From: Chamaelirium japonicum
Taxonomy: Eukaryota > Streptophyta > Magnoliopsida > Liliales > Melanthiaceae
DNA: 64,000 nt
Direction of reading: 5' to 3'
Assembly: GCA_947650365.1 (NCBI GenBank)
Contig: CANTAL010000020.1
Location: forward strand, 372,001 to 436,000
The notes beneath the pieces are model-generated. The model was not told the origin of the DNA and did not search any database. It saw only the letters and a program-made list of their open reading frames with translations. Shown here in pieces: positions 14,701 through 29,600 of the stretch (its first letter is position 1; every line of letters begins with the position of its first letter). The position numbers and the translations under genes were made by a program.

Positions 14701-17540
14701 CTAATTCATTCGTAAGATCCATTCTAATTCATTCGTATGATCCATTGTAATTCATTCGTACAATCCATTCTAATTCATTCGCACGAATGTATCCATTCTA
14801 GTTCATTCGTACGATCCATTCTAATTCATTCGTACGATCCATTCTAATTCATTCGCACGATCCATTCTAATTCATTCTTACGATCCATTCTAATTCATTC
14901 AGACGATCAATTCTAATTCATTCGTATGATCCATTCTAATTCATTCGCACAAATGTATCCATTCTAATTCATTCGTACGATCCATTCTAATTCATTCGCA
15001 CGATCCATTCTAACTCATTCGTACGATCCATTCTAATTCTTTCACACGATCCATTCTAATTCATTCGTACGATCCATTCTAATTCATTCGCACGATCCAT
15101 TCAAATTCATTCGTACGATCTATTCTAATTCATTCATACGATCCATTCTAATTCATTCGTACGATCTATTCTAATTCATTCGCACAAATGTATCCATTCT
15201 AATTCATTCGTATGATCCATTCTAATTCATTCGCACGATCCATTCTAATTCATTCGTACGATCCATTCTAATTCATTCGCACGATCTGTTCTTATTCATT
15301 CGCACAATCCATTCTAATTCATTTGCACGAATATATCCATTCTAATTTATTCGTACGATCCATTCTAATTCATTCGTAGAATGAATTAGAATGGATCCTA
15401 CGAATGAATTAGAATAGATCGTGTGAAAGAATTAGAATGGATTGTATGAATGAATTAGAATGGATCGTACGAATGAATTAGAATGGATCGTACGAAGGAA
15501 TTAGAATGGATCGTGCGAATGAATTAGAATGGATCGTATGAATGAATTAGAATAGATCGTACGAATGAATTAGAATGGATCGTACGAATGAATTAGAATG
15601 GATATATTCGTGCAAATGAATTAGAATGGATCGTATGAATGTATTAGAATGGATCGTACGAATGAATTAGAATGGATCGTGTGAAAGAATTAGAATGGAT
15701 CGTACGAATGAATTAGAATGGATCGTGCGAATGAATTAGAATGGATCGTACGAATGAATTAGAATGGATACATTTGTGCGAATGAATTAGAATGGATCGT
15801 ACGAATGAATTAGAATGGATCGTATGAATGAATTAAAATGGATACATTCGTGCGAATGAATTAGAATGGATCGGACGAATGAATTAGAATGGATCGTACG
15901 AATGAATTAGAATGGATCAAATGAATGAATTAGAATGGTTACATTCATGCGAATGAATTAGAATGGATCGTACGAATGGATTAGAATGGATCGTACGAAT
16001 GGATTAGAATGGATACATTCGAGCGAATGAATTAGAATGGATCGTACGAATGAATTAGAATGGATCGTACGAATGCTTTAGAATGGATCCTACGAATGGA
16101 TTAGAATGGATACCTTTGTGCATATGAATTAGAATGGATCGTACGAATGAATTAGAATGGATCATATTAATGAATTAGAATGGATCGTACGAATGAATTA
16201 GAATGGATACATTCGTGCACGATCCATTCTAATTCATTCGCACGAATGTATCCATTCTAATTCATTTGTACGATCCATTCGAATTCATTCGTACGATCCA
16301 TTCTAATTCATTAGTAAGATCCATTCTAATTCATTCGTATGATCCATTCTAATTCATTCATACAATCCATTCTAATTCTTTCACACGATCCATTCTAATT
16401 CATTCGCACGATCCATTCTAATTCATTCGTACGATCCATTCTAATTCATTCGTCCGATCAATTCTAATTCATTCGCACGAATGTATCCATTCTAATTCAT
16501 TCGTACGATCCATTCTAATTCATTCGTACGATCCATTCTAATTCATTCGTAAGATCCATTCTAATTCATTCGTACGATCCATTCTAATTCATTCGTACGA
16601 TCCATTCTAATTCATTCGCACGAATGTATCCATTCTAGTTCATTCGTACGATCCATTCTAATTCATTCGTACGATCCATTCTAATTCATTCGCATGATCC
16701 ATTCTAATTCATTCGTACGATCCATTCTAATTCATTCATATGATCCATTCTAATTCATTCGTACGATCCATTCTAATTCATTCGCACAAATGTATCCATT
16801 CTAATTCATTCGTACGATCCATTCTAATTCATTCGCACGATCCATTCTTACTCAATCGTATGATCCATTCTAATTCATTCGGACGAATGTATCCATTCTA
16901 ATTTATTCGTACGATCCATTCTAATTCATTCGTAAGATCGAATGGATCATACAAATGAATTAGAATGGATCGTACGAATGAATTAGAATGGATCGTACGA
17001 ATGAATTAGAATGGATACATTCGTGCGAATGAATTAGAATGGATACATTCGTGCGAAAGAATTAGAATAGATCGTATGAATGAATTAGAATGGATCCTAT
17101 GAATGAATTAGAATGGATCGTGCGAATGAATTAGAATGGATTGTACGAATGAATTAGAATGGATCGTTTGAAAGAATTAGAATGGATCGTACGAATGAAT
17201 TAGAATGGATCGTGCGAATGAATTAGAATGGATCGTACGAATGAATTAGAATGGATACATTTGTGCGAATGAATTAGAATGGATCGTACGAATGAATTAG
17301 AATGGATCGTGCTAATGAATTAGAATTGATTGAACGAATGAATTAGCATGGATCGTGCTAATGAATTAGAATGGATCGTACGAATGAATTAGAATGGATC
17401 GTGCGAATGAATTTGAATGGATCGTACGAATGAATTAGAATGGATACATTTGTGCGAATGAATTAGAATGGATCGTACGAATGAATTAGAATGGATCGTA
17501 TGAATGAATTAGAATGGATCGTGCGAATAAATTCGAATGG

Positions 17541-17560
17541 ATCGTACGAATTCATTATAA
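17541..17560. repeat. GTACGAATTCATT-class F-to-R switch, example copy
   Basis: An F unit ending CGAATGGATCGTACGAATTC runs straight into R ATTCATACAATCC. The same join is at about 23885, 26535, 38420 and 41742, with changed bases at 57778 (GAAGTC) and 59452 (GAATTT). Most copies go on to CGTTCCATTC and TTAGCACGATCCATGC. Confidence 0.85.
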
Positions 17561-18860
17561 TTCATTCATACAATCCATTCTAATTCTTTCACACGATCCA
17601 TTCTAATTCATTCATACGTTCCATTCTAATTCATTAGCACGATCCATGCTAATTCATTCGTTCGATCAATTCTAATTCATTAGCACGATCCATTCTAATT
17701 CATTCGTACGATCCATTCTAAGTCATTCGCACGATCTATTCTAATTCATTCATAGGATCCATTCTAATTCATTCATACGATCTATTCTAATTCTTTCGCA
17801 CGAATGTATCCATTCTAATTCATTCGCACGAATGTATCCATTCTAATTCATTCGTACGATCCATTCTAATTCATTCGTACGATCCATTCTAATTCAATTG
17901 TACGATCCATTCTAATTCATTCATACGATCTATTCTAATTCATTCATACAATCCATTCTAATTCTTTCACACGATCCATTCTAATACATTCGTACGATCC
18001 ATTCTAATTCATTCGTACGATCTATTCTAATTCATTCGTACGATCCATTCTAATTCATTCGTACGATCCATTCTAATTCATTCGTACGATCCATTCTAAT
18101 TCATTCGTACAATCTATTCTAATTCATTCGTACGAATGGATACATTCGTGTGAATGAATTAGAATGGATCGTACGAATGAGTAAGAATGGATCGTACGAA
18201 TGAAATAGAATGGATTGCACGAATGAATTAGAATGGATCGTACGAATGAATTAGAATGGATCGTGTGAAAGAATTAGAATGGATTGTATGAATGAATTAG
18301 AATGGATCGTACGAAAGAATTAGAATGGATCGTACTAGGATCCATTCTAATTCATTCATACAATCTATTCTATTTCATTCGTACGATCCATTCTTACTCA
18401 TTCGTATGATCCATTCTAATTCATTCGGACGAATGTATCCATTCTAATTCATTCGTACGATCCATTCTAATTCATTCGTACGATCCATTCTTACTCATTC
18501 GTATGATCCATTCTAATTCATTCGTACGATCATTTCTAATTCATTCGTACGATCGATTCTAATTCATTCGCACTATCCATTCTAATTCATTCGTACGATC
18601 CATTCTAATTCATTCGTATGATCCATTCTAATTTATTCGTTCAGATATATCCATTCTAATTCATTCGTACGATCCATTCTACTTCATTCGCACGATCCAT
18701 TCTAATTCATTCGCACGAATGTATCCATTTTAATTCATTTGCACGATCCATTCTAATTCATTCCTATGATCTATTCTAATTCATTCGTACGATCCATTCT
18801 AATTCATTCTAATTCATTCGTACGATCCATTCTACGATCCATTCTAATTCATTCGTATAT

Positions 18861-18907
18861 TCCATTCTAATTCATTAGCACGATCCATGCTAATGAATTA
18901 GAATGGA
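18861..18907 (-). repeat. Hairpin with one-unit flip, copy 3 (20-bp arms)
   Basis: Arms 18861-18880 and 18888-18907 are perfect, with loop CGATCCA. The upstream CGTATATTCC variant is the same as in copies 2 and 4. Confidence 0.92.
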
Positions 18908-20682
18908 TCGTACGATCCAATCTAATTCATTCATACGATCCATTCTTACTCATTCGTATGATCCATTCTAATTCAATCGTATGATCCATTCTAATTCATT
19001 CGTACGATCCATTCTAATTCCTTCGTACGATCCATTCTAATTCATTCGTACGATCCATTCTAATTCATTCGTACGATCCATTCTAATTCCTTCGTACGAT
19101 CCATTCTAATTCATTCGTACGATCCATTCTAATTCATTCGCGCAATCTATTCTAATTCATTCGTACGATCAATTCTAATTCATTCGTACGATCCATTCTA
19201 ATTTATTCGCACGAATGTATCCATTCTAATTCATTCGTACCATCCATTCTAATTCATTCGCACAATCTATTCTAATTCATTCATACGATCCATTCTAATT
19301 CATTCGCACGAATGTATCCATTCTAATTCGTTCATATGATCCATTCTACTTCATTCGTACTATCCGTTCTAATTCACTCATACGATCCATTCTAATTCAT
19401 TCATACGATCCATTCTAATTCATTTGCACGAATATATCCATTCTAATTCATTCGTACGATCCATTCTAATTCCTTCGTACGATCCATTCCAATTCCTTCG
19501 TATGATCCATTCTAATTCCTTCGTACGATCCATTCTATTTCATTCGTATGATCCATTCTAATTCCTTCGTACGATCCATTCTAATTCCTTCGTATCCATT
19601 CTAATTCACTCATACGATCCATTCTAATTCATTCGTACGATCCATTCTAATTCATTCATACAATCCATTCTAATTCATTCGCACGAATGTATCCATTCTA
19701 ATTCATTCGTGCGATCAGTTCTAATTCATTCACAAAATCTATTCTAATTCATTCATACGATCCATTCTAATTCATTCACACGAATGTATCCATTCTAATT
19801 CATTCATACGATCCATTCTAATTCATTCGTACGATCCATTCTAATTCACTCATACGATCCATTCTAATACATTCATACGATCCATTCTAATTCAATTGCA
19901 CGAATATATCCATTCTAATTCATTCGTACGATCCATTCTAATTCCTTCGTACGATCCATTCTAATTCATTCGTACGATCCATTCTAATTCATTCGTATGA
20001 ATGGATTAGAATGAATTAGAATGGATCGTACGAATGAATTAAAATGGATCGTATGAGTGAATTAGAATGGATACGAAGGAATTAGAATGGATCGTATGAA
20101 GGAATTAGAATGGATCATACGAATGAAAAAGAATGGATCGTACGAAGGAATTAGAATGGATCGTACGAAGGAATTAGAATGGATCGTACGAATGAATTAG
20201 AATGGATATATTCGTGCAAATGAATTAGAATGGATCGTATGAATGAATTAGAATGGATCGTATGAGTGAATTAGAACGGATAGTACGAATACAGTAGAAT
20301 GGATCGTATGAATGAATTAGAATGGATACATTCGTGCGAATGAATTAGAATGGATCGTATGAATGAATTAGAATAGATTTTGTGAATGAATTAGAATGGA
20401 TCGTATGAATGAATTAGAATGGATACATTCATGCAAATGAATTAGAATGGATTGTATGAATGAATTAGAATGGATCGTACGAATGAACTAGAATGGATAC
20501 ATTCGTGCGAATGAATTAGAATGGATCGTACGAATGAATTAGAATGGATCGTACGAATTAATTAGAATGGATCGTACGAATGAATTAGAATAGATTGCGC
20601 GAATGAATTAGAATGGATCGTGCGAATGAAATAGAATGGATACAAATGAATTAGAATGGATCATACAAATGAATTAGAATGA

Positions 20683-23600
20683 CAATCCATTCTTACTCAT
20701 TCGTATGATCCATTCTAATTTATTCGCACGAATGTATCCATTCTAATTCATTCGTACGTCTAATTCATTCGTACGGTCCATTCTAATTCATTCGCACAAT
20801 CCATTCTATTTCATTCCTACGATCCATTCAAATTCATTCGTACGATCCATTCTAATTCATTCGCACGAATGTATCCATTCTAGTTCATTCGTACGATCCA
20901 TTCTAATTCATTCGTACGATCCATTCTAATTCATTCGCACGATCCATTCTTATTCATTCCTACGATCCATTCTAATTCATTCGCACGAATGTATCCATTC
21001 TAATTCATTTGTATAATCCATTCTATTTCATTCGTACGATCCATTCTTACTCATTCATATGATCCATTCTAATTCATTCGCACGAATGTATCCATTCTAA
21101 TTCATTCATACGATCCATTCTAATTCATTCGCACTATCCATTTTAACTCATTCGTACGATCCATTCTAATTCATTAGTATGATCCATTCTAATTTATTCG
21201 TTCAAATATATCCATTCTAATTCATTCGTACGATCCATTCTAATTCATTCGCACGATCCATTCTAATTCATTCGCACGAATGTATCCATTCTAATTCATT
21301 TGCACGATCCATTCTAATTCATTCCTATGATTTATTCTAATTCATTCGTATGATCCATTCTAATTCATTCGCTCGAATGTATCCATTCTAATTCATTCGT
21401 ACGATCCATTCTAATTCGTTCATGTGATCCATTCTAATTCGTTCGTACGATCCATTCTAATTAATTCGTATGATCCATTCTAATTCATTTTTACGATCCA
21501 TTCTAATTCATTCATACAATCCATTCTAATTCATTTACACGAATGTATCCATTCTAATTAATTCGTACGATCCATTCTAATTCATTTGTATGATCCATTC
21601 TTATTCATTCACACGATCCAGTCTAATGGATTCGCACGATCCATTCTAATTCATTCGCACGAATGTATCCATTCTAATTCATTCGTACGATCCATTCTAA
21701 TTCATTAATATGATCCATTCTAATTCATTCGCACGATCCATTCTAATTCATTTGTACGATCAATTCTAATTCATACGTACGATCCATTCTAATTCATTCG
21801 CACGATCCATTCTAATTCATTCATACAATCTATTCTATTTCATTCGTACGATCCATTCTTACTCATTCGTATGATCCATTCTAATTCATTCGGATGAATG
21901 TATCCATTCTAATTTATTCGTACGATCCATTCTAATTCATTCGTACGATCCATTCTATTTCATTCGTACGATCCATTCTAATTCATTCGTCCGATCCATT
22001 CTAATTCATTCGCACGAATGTATCCATTCTAATTCATTCGTACGGTCTATTCTAATTCATTCGCACAATCCATTCTATTTCATTCGTACGATCTATTCTT
22101 ACTCATTCGTATGATCCATTATGGATACATTCGTGCGAATGAATTAGAATGGATCATACGAATGAGTAAGAATGCATCGTACAAATGAAATAGAATGGAT
22201 TGTGCGAATGAATTAGAATGGATCGTACGAACGAATTAGAATGGATCGTGTGAAAGAATTAGAATGGATTGTATCAATGGATTAGAATAGATCGTATGAA
22301 TGAATTAGAATGGATCGTACGAATGAATTAGAATGGATCGTACGAATGAACTAGAATGGATACATTCGTGCGAATGAATTAGAATGGATCGTACGAATGA
22401 ATTAGAATGGATCGTACGAATGAATTAGAATGGATCTTACGAATGAATTAGAATGGATCGTACGAATGCACGATCCATACTAATTCATTCGTTCGATCAA
22501 TTCTAATTCATTAGCACCATCCATACTAATTCATTCGTACGATCCATTCTAATTCATTCGCATGATCCATTCTAATTCATTCGTACGATCTATTCTAATT
22601 CTTTCACACGATCCATTCTAATTCATTCGTACGATCCATTCTAATTCATTCGTACGATCTATTCTAATTCATTCGTACGATCAATTCTAATTTCATTCGT
22701 ACGATCCATTCTAATTCATTCGCTCGAATATATCCATTCTAATCCATTCGTACGATCTATTCTAATCCATTCGTACGATCCATTCTAATTCATTCGCATG
22801 AATGTAACCATTCTAATTCATTCATTTGATCCATTCTAATTCATTCGTACGATCCATTCTAATTCATTCGTCCGATCAATTCTAATTCATTCGCACGAAT
22901 GTATCCATTCTAATCCATTCGTAAGATCCATTCTAATTCATTCGTACGATCCATTCTAATTCATTCGTACGATCTATTCTAATTCATTAATATGATCCAT
23001 TCTAATTCATTCATACGATCCATTCTAATTCATATGCACAAAGGTATCCATTCTAATTCATTCGTACGATTCATTCTAATTCAGGATCGTACGAATGAAT
23101 TAGAATGGATACATTCGTGCGAATGAATTAGAATTGGTTGTACCAATGAATTAGAATGGATCGTGCAAATGAATTAGAATGGATCGTACAAATGAATTAG
23201 AATGGATCGTACGAATGAACTAGAATGGATACATTCGTGCGAATGAATTAGAATGGATCGTACGAATGAATTAGAATGGATCGTACGAATGAATTAGAAT
23301 GGATCTTACGAATGAATTAGAATGGATCGTACGAATGAATTAGAATGGATACATTCGTGCGAATGAATTAGAATGGATCGGACGAATGAATTAGAATGGA
23401 TCGTACGAATAAATTAGAATGGATCAAATGAATGAATTAGAATGGTTACATTCATGCGAATGAATTAGAATGGATCGTACGAATGGATTAGAATGGATCG
23501 TACGAATGGATTAGAATGGATACATTCGAGCGAATGAATTAGAATGGATCGTACGAATGAAATTAGAATGGATCGTACGAATGAATTAGAATAGATCGTA

Positions 23601-26600
23601 CGAATGAATTAGAATGGATCGTACGAATGAATTAGAATGGATCGTACGAATAAATTAGAATGGATACATTCGTCCGAATGACTTAGAATGGATCATACGA
23701 ATGAGTAAGAATGGATCGTACGAATGAAATATAATAGATTGTACGAATGAATTAGAATGGATCCAACGAATGAATTAGAATGGATCGTGTGAAAGAATTA
23801 GAATGGATTGTATGAATGAATTAGAATGGATCGTATGAATGAATTAGAATGGATCGTGCGAATGAATTCGAATGGATCATACGAATTCATTCTAATTCAT
23901 TCATACAATCCATTCTGATTCTTTCACACGATCCATTCTAATTCATTCGTACGTTCCATTCTAATTCATTAGCACGATCCATGCTAATTCATTCGTTCGA
24001 TCAATTCTAATTCATTAGCACGATCCATTCTAATTCATTCGTACGATCCATTCTAATTCATTCGTACGATCCATTCTAATTCATTCGTACGATCTATTCT
24101 AATTCATTTGTACGATCCATTCTAATTCATTCGTACGATCCATTCTAATTAATTCGTATGATCCATTCTAATTCATTCGTACGAATGTATCCATTCTAGT
24201 TCATTTGTACGAATGAAATAGAATAGATTGTACGAATGAATTAGAATGGATTAGAATGAATTAGAATGGATCGTGTGAATGAATTAGAATGGATCGTACA
24301 AATGAATTAGAATGGATTAGAATGGATCGTGCGAATGAATTAGAATGGATCGTACGAATGAATTAGAATGGATTGTATGAATGAATTAGAATGGATCTTA
24401 CGAATGAATTAGAATGGATCGTACGAATGAATTAAAATGGATCGTACGAATGAATTAGAATGGATCTTACGAATGAATTAGAATGGATCGTACGAATGAA
24501 TTAGAATAGCTCATATGAATGAATTAGAATGAATCGTACGAATGAATTAGAATGGATCGTATGAATGAATTAGAATGGATACATTCGTGCGAATGAATTA
24601 GAATGGATCGTATGAATGAATTAGAATAGATTTTGTGAATGAATTAGAATGGATCGTACGAATGAATTAGAATAGATCCTATGAATTAGAATGGATCGTA
24701 CGAATTAATTAGAATGGATACATTCGTGCGAATAAATTATAATTAGAATGGATACATTCGTACGATCCTATGAATTAGAATGGATACATTCGTACGAATT
24801 AATTAGAATGGATACATTCGTACGATCCATTCTAATTCAGGATCGTACGAATGAATTAGAATGGATATATTCGTGCAAATGAATTAGAATGGATAGTATG
24901 AATGAATTAGAATGGATCATATAAGTGAATTAGAACGGATAGTACGAATGAAGTAGAATGGATCGTATGAATGAATTAGAATGGATATATTCGTGCGAAT
25001 GAATTAGAATGGATCGTATGAATGAATTAGAATAGATTGTGCGAATGAATTAGAATGGATCATACGAATGAATTAGAATGGATACATTCGTGCGAATAAA
25101 TTATAATAGATTGTATGAATGAATTAGAATGGATCGTACGAATGAATTAGAATGGATCGTACGACTGAATTAGAATAGATTGCACGAATGAATTAGAATG
25201 GATCGTGCGAATGAAATAGAATGGATACAAATGAATTAGAATGGATCATACGAATGAATTAGAATGACGATCCATTCTTACTCAATCGTATGATCCATTC
25301 TAATTTATTCGCACGAATGTATCCATTCTAATTCATTCGTACGTCTAATTCATTCGTACGTCTAATTCATTCGTACGGTCCATTCTAATTCATTCGCACA
25401 ATCCATTCTATTTCATTCGTACGATCCATTCTTACTCATTCGTATGAACCATAAAGAATTAGAATGGATATATTCGTGCGAATGAATTAGAATGGATACA
25501 TTCGTGCGAAAGAATTAGAATAGATAGTATGAATGAATTAGAATGGATCCTATGAATGAATTAGAATGGATCGTGCGAATGAATTAGAATGGATCGTACG
25601 AATGAATTAGAATGGATGCATTCGTGCGAATGAATTAGAATGGATCGGACGAATGAATTAGAATGGATCGTACGAATGAATTAGAATGGATCAAATGAAT
25701 GAATTAGAATGGTTACATTCATGCGAATGAATTAGAATGGATCGTACGAATGGATTAGAATGGATACATTCAAGCGAATGAATTAGAATGGATCGTACGA
25801 ATGAATTAGAATGGACCGTACGAATGAATTAGAATGGATCGTACGAATGAATTAGAATGGATCGTGTGAAAGAATTAGAATGGATTGTATGAATGAATTA
25901 GAATAGATCGTATGAATGAATTAGAATGGATTGTACGAATGAATTAGAATGGATCGTACGAATGAATTAGAATGGATACATTCGTGCGAATGAATTAAAA
26001 TGGATACATTCGTGCGAAAGAATTAGAATAGATCATATGAATGAATTAGAATGGATCCTATGAATTAATTAGAATGGATCGTGCGAATGAATTAGAATGG
26101 ATCGTACAAATGAATTAGAATGGATCGTGTGAAAGAATTAGAATGGATCGTACGAATGAATTAGAATGGATCGTGCGAATGAATTAGAATGGATCGTACG
26201 AATGAATTAGAATAGATACATTTGTGTGAATGAATTAGAATGGATCGTACGAATGAATTAGAATGGATCGTACGAATGAATTAGAATGGATCGTGCTAAT
26301 GAATTAGAATTGATCGAACGAATGAATTAGCATGGATCGTGCTAATGAATTAGAATGGATCGTACGAATGAATTAGAATGGATCGTGCGAATGAATTAGA
26401 ATGGATCGTACGAATGAATTAGAATGGATACATTTGTGCGAATGAATTAGAATGGATCGTACGAATGAATTAGAATGGATCATATGAATGAATTAGAATG
26501 GATCGTGCGAATGAATTCGAATGGATCGTACGAATTCATTCTAATTCATTCATACAATCCATTCTAATTCTTTCACACAATCCATTCTAATTCATTCGTA

Positions 26601-29600
26601 CGTTCCATTCTAATTCATTAGCACGATCCATGCTAATTCATTCGTTCGATCAATTCTAATTCATTAGCACGATCCATTCTAATTCATTCGTACGATCCAT
26701 TCTAATTCATTCGCACGATCCATTCTAATTCATTCATATGATCCATTCTAATTCATTCATACGATCTATTCTAATTCTTTCGCACGAATGTATCCATTCT
26801 AATTCATTCGCACGAATGTATCCATTCTAATTCATTCGTACGATCCATTCTAATCCATTCTATTTCATTAGCACGATCCATTCTAATTCATTCGTACGAT
26901 CCATTCTAATTCATTCGCACGATCCATTCTAATTCATTCGTACGATCCATTCTAATTCTTTCACACGATCCATTCTAATTCATTCGTACGATCTATTCTA
27001 ATTCATTCGTACGATCCATTCTAATTCATTTGTATGATCCATTCTAATTCCTTCGTACGATCCATTCTAATTCATTCATACAATCTATTCTAATTCATTC
27101 ATACAATCCATTCTAATTCGTTCACACGATCCATTCTAATTCATTCGTACGATCCATTATAATTCATTCGCACAATCCATTCTAATTCATTCGCACGAAT
27201 GTATCCATTCTAAATCATTCGTACAATCCATTCTATTTCATTCGTACAATCCATTCTTACTCATTGTACGAATGAATTAGAATGGATCCTACGAATGAAT
27301 TAGAATGGATCGTGTGAAAGAATTAGAATGGATTGTACGAATGAATTAGAATGGATCGTACGAATGAATTAGAATGGATCGTACGAATGAATTAGAATGG
27401 ATCGTACGAATAAATTAGAATGGATACATTCGTCCAAATGAATTAGAATGGATCATACGAATGAGTAAGAATGGATCGTACGAATGAAATAGAATAGATT
27501 GTACGAATGAATTAGAATGGATCCTACGAATGAATTAGAATAGATCGTGTGAAAGAATTACCATGGATTGTATGAATGAATTAGAATGAATTTGTACGAT
27601 CCATTCGAATTCATTCGCACGATCCATTCTAATTCATTCATACGATCCATTCTAATTCATTCATACAATCCATTCTAATTCTTTCACACGATCCATTCTA
27701 ATTCATTCGTAGGATCCATTCTAATTCATTCATACAATCTATTCTATTTCATTCGTACGATCCATTCTTACTCATTCGTATGATCCATTCTAATTCATTT
27801 GGACGAATGTATCCATTCTAATTTATTCGTACGATCCATTCTAATTCATTCGTACGATCCATTCTAATTCATTCGTACGATCCATTCTAATTCATTCATC
27901 CGATCCATTCTAATTTATTCGCACGAATGTATCCATTCTAATTCATTCGTACGATCCATTTTAATTCATTCGCACAATCTATTCTAATTCATTCATACGA
28001 TCCATTCTAATTCATTCGCACGAATGTATCCATTCTAATTCATTCATACGATCCATTCTACTTCATTCGTACTATCCATTCTAATTAACTCATACGATCC
28101 ATTCTAATTCATTCATACGATCCATTGTAATTCATTTGCACGAATATATCCATTCTAATTCATTCGTACGATCCATTCTAATTCCTTCGTACGATCCATT
28201 CTAATTCCTTCGTACGATCCATTCTATTTCATTCGTATGATCCATTCTAATTCCTTCGTACGATCCATTCTAATTCCTTCGTATCCATTCTAATTCACTC
28301 ATACGATCCATTCTAATTCATTCGTACGATCCATTCTAATTCATTCATACAATCCATTCTAATTCATTCGCACGAATGTATCCATTCTAGTTCATTCGTA
28401 CAATCCATTCTAATTCATTCGTACGATCCATTCTAATTCATTCGCACGATCCATTCTAATTCATTCGTATGATCCATTCTAATTCATTAATACGATCTAT
28501 TCTAATTCATTCGTACGATCCATTCTAATTCATTCGCACAAATGTATCCATTCTAATTCATTCGTACGATCCATTCTAATTCATTCATACAATCCATTCT
28601 AATTCTTTCACACGATCCATTCTAATTCATTCGTACGATCCATTCTAATTTATTCGTGCAATCCATTCTATTTCGTTCATACGATCCATTCTTACTTATT
28701 CGTACGATCCATTCTAATTCATTCACACGAATGTATCCATTCGTACAAATGAATTAGAATAGATTGTACGAATGAATTAGAATGGATCGTATGAATGAAT
28801 TAGAATGGATCGTACGAAGGAATTAGAATGGATCGTACGAATGAACTAGAATAGATCGTACGAATGAATTAGAATGGATCGTATGAAGGAATTAGAATGG
28901 ATCGTACGAATGAATTAGAATGGATATATTCGTGCAAATGAATTAGAATGGATTGTATGAATGTATTATAATGGATCGTATGAGTGAATTAGAATGCATC
29001 GTACGAATGAATTAGAATGGATTGTATGAATGAATTAGAATGGATCGTACGAATGAATTAGAATGGATCGTATGAATGAATTAGAATGGATCGTACGAAT
29101 GAATTACAATGGATCGTGCGAATGAATTAGAATGGATCGTACGAATGAATTAGAATGGATCGTATGAATGAACTAGAATGGATACATTCGTGCGAATGAA
29201 TTAGAATAGATCGTACGAATGAATTAGAATGGATCGTAAGAATGAATTAGAATTGATCGTACGAATGGATTAGAATGGATCATACGAATGAATTATAATA
29301 GATCGTGCGAATGAATTAGAATGGATCGAACGAATGAATTAGAATGGATATATTCGAGCGAATGAATTAGAATAGATCGTAGGAATGAATTAGAATGGAT
29401 CATACTTTTGAATTAGAATGGATCGTACGAACGAATTAGAATAGATCGTACGAATGAATTAGAATAAATACATTCGAGCGAATGAATTAGAATGGATCGT
29501 ACGAATGAATTAGAATAGATCATAGGAATGAATTAGAATGGATCGTGCAAATGAATTAGAATGGATACATTAGTGCGAATGAATTAGAATGGATCGTGCG

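Larger units (their letters stand above)
10043..20682. repeat. Satellite section 2: 11 orientation blocks, R-rich
   Basis: The first block is F and the switches are at about 10703, 12457, 13172, 15377, 16217, 16939, 17550, 18131, 18336, 19998 and 20682. The R blocks 10704-12457 and 18337-19998 repeat the unit order of the R block at 4457-6540, including the hairpin. The 2.2-kb R block 13172-15377 is the longest R run here. The switch at 16217 falls on GTGCAC. The switch at 20682 opens the CGATCCATTCTTACTC class that recurs at 25265, 34029 and 52832. Confidence 0.9.
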
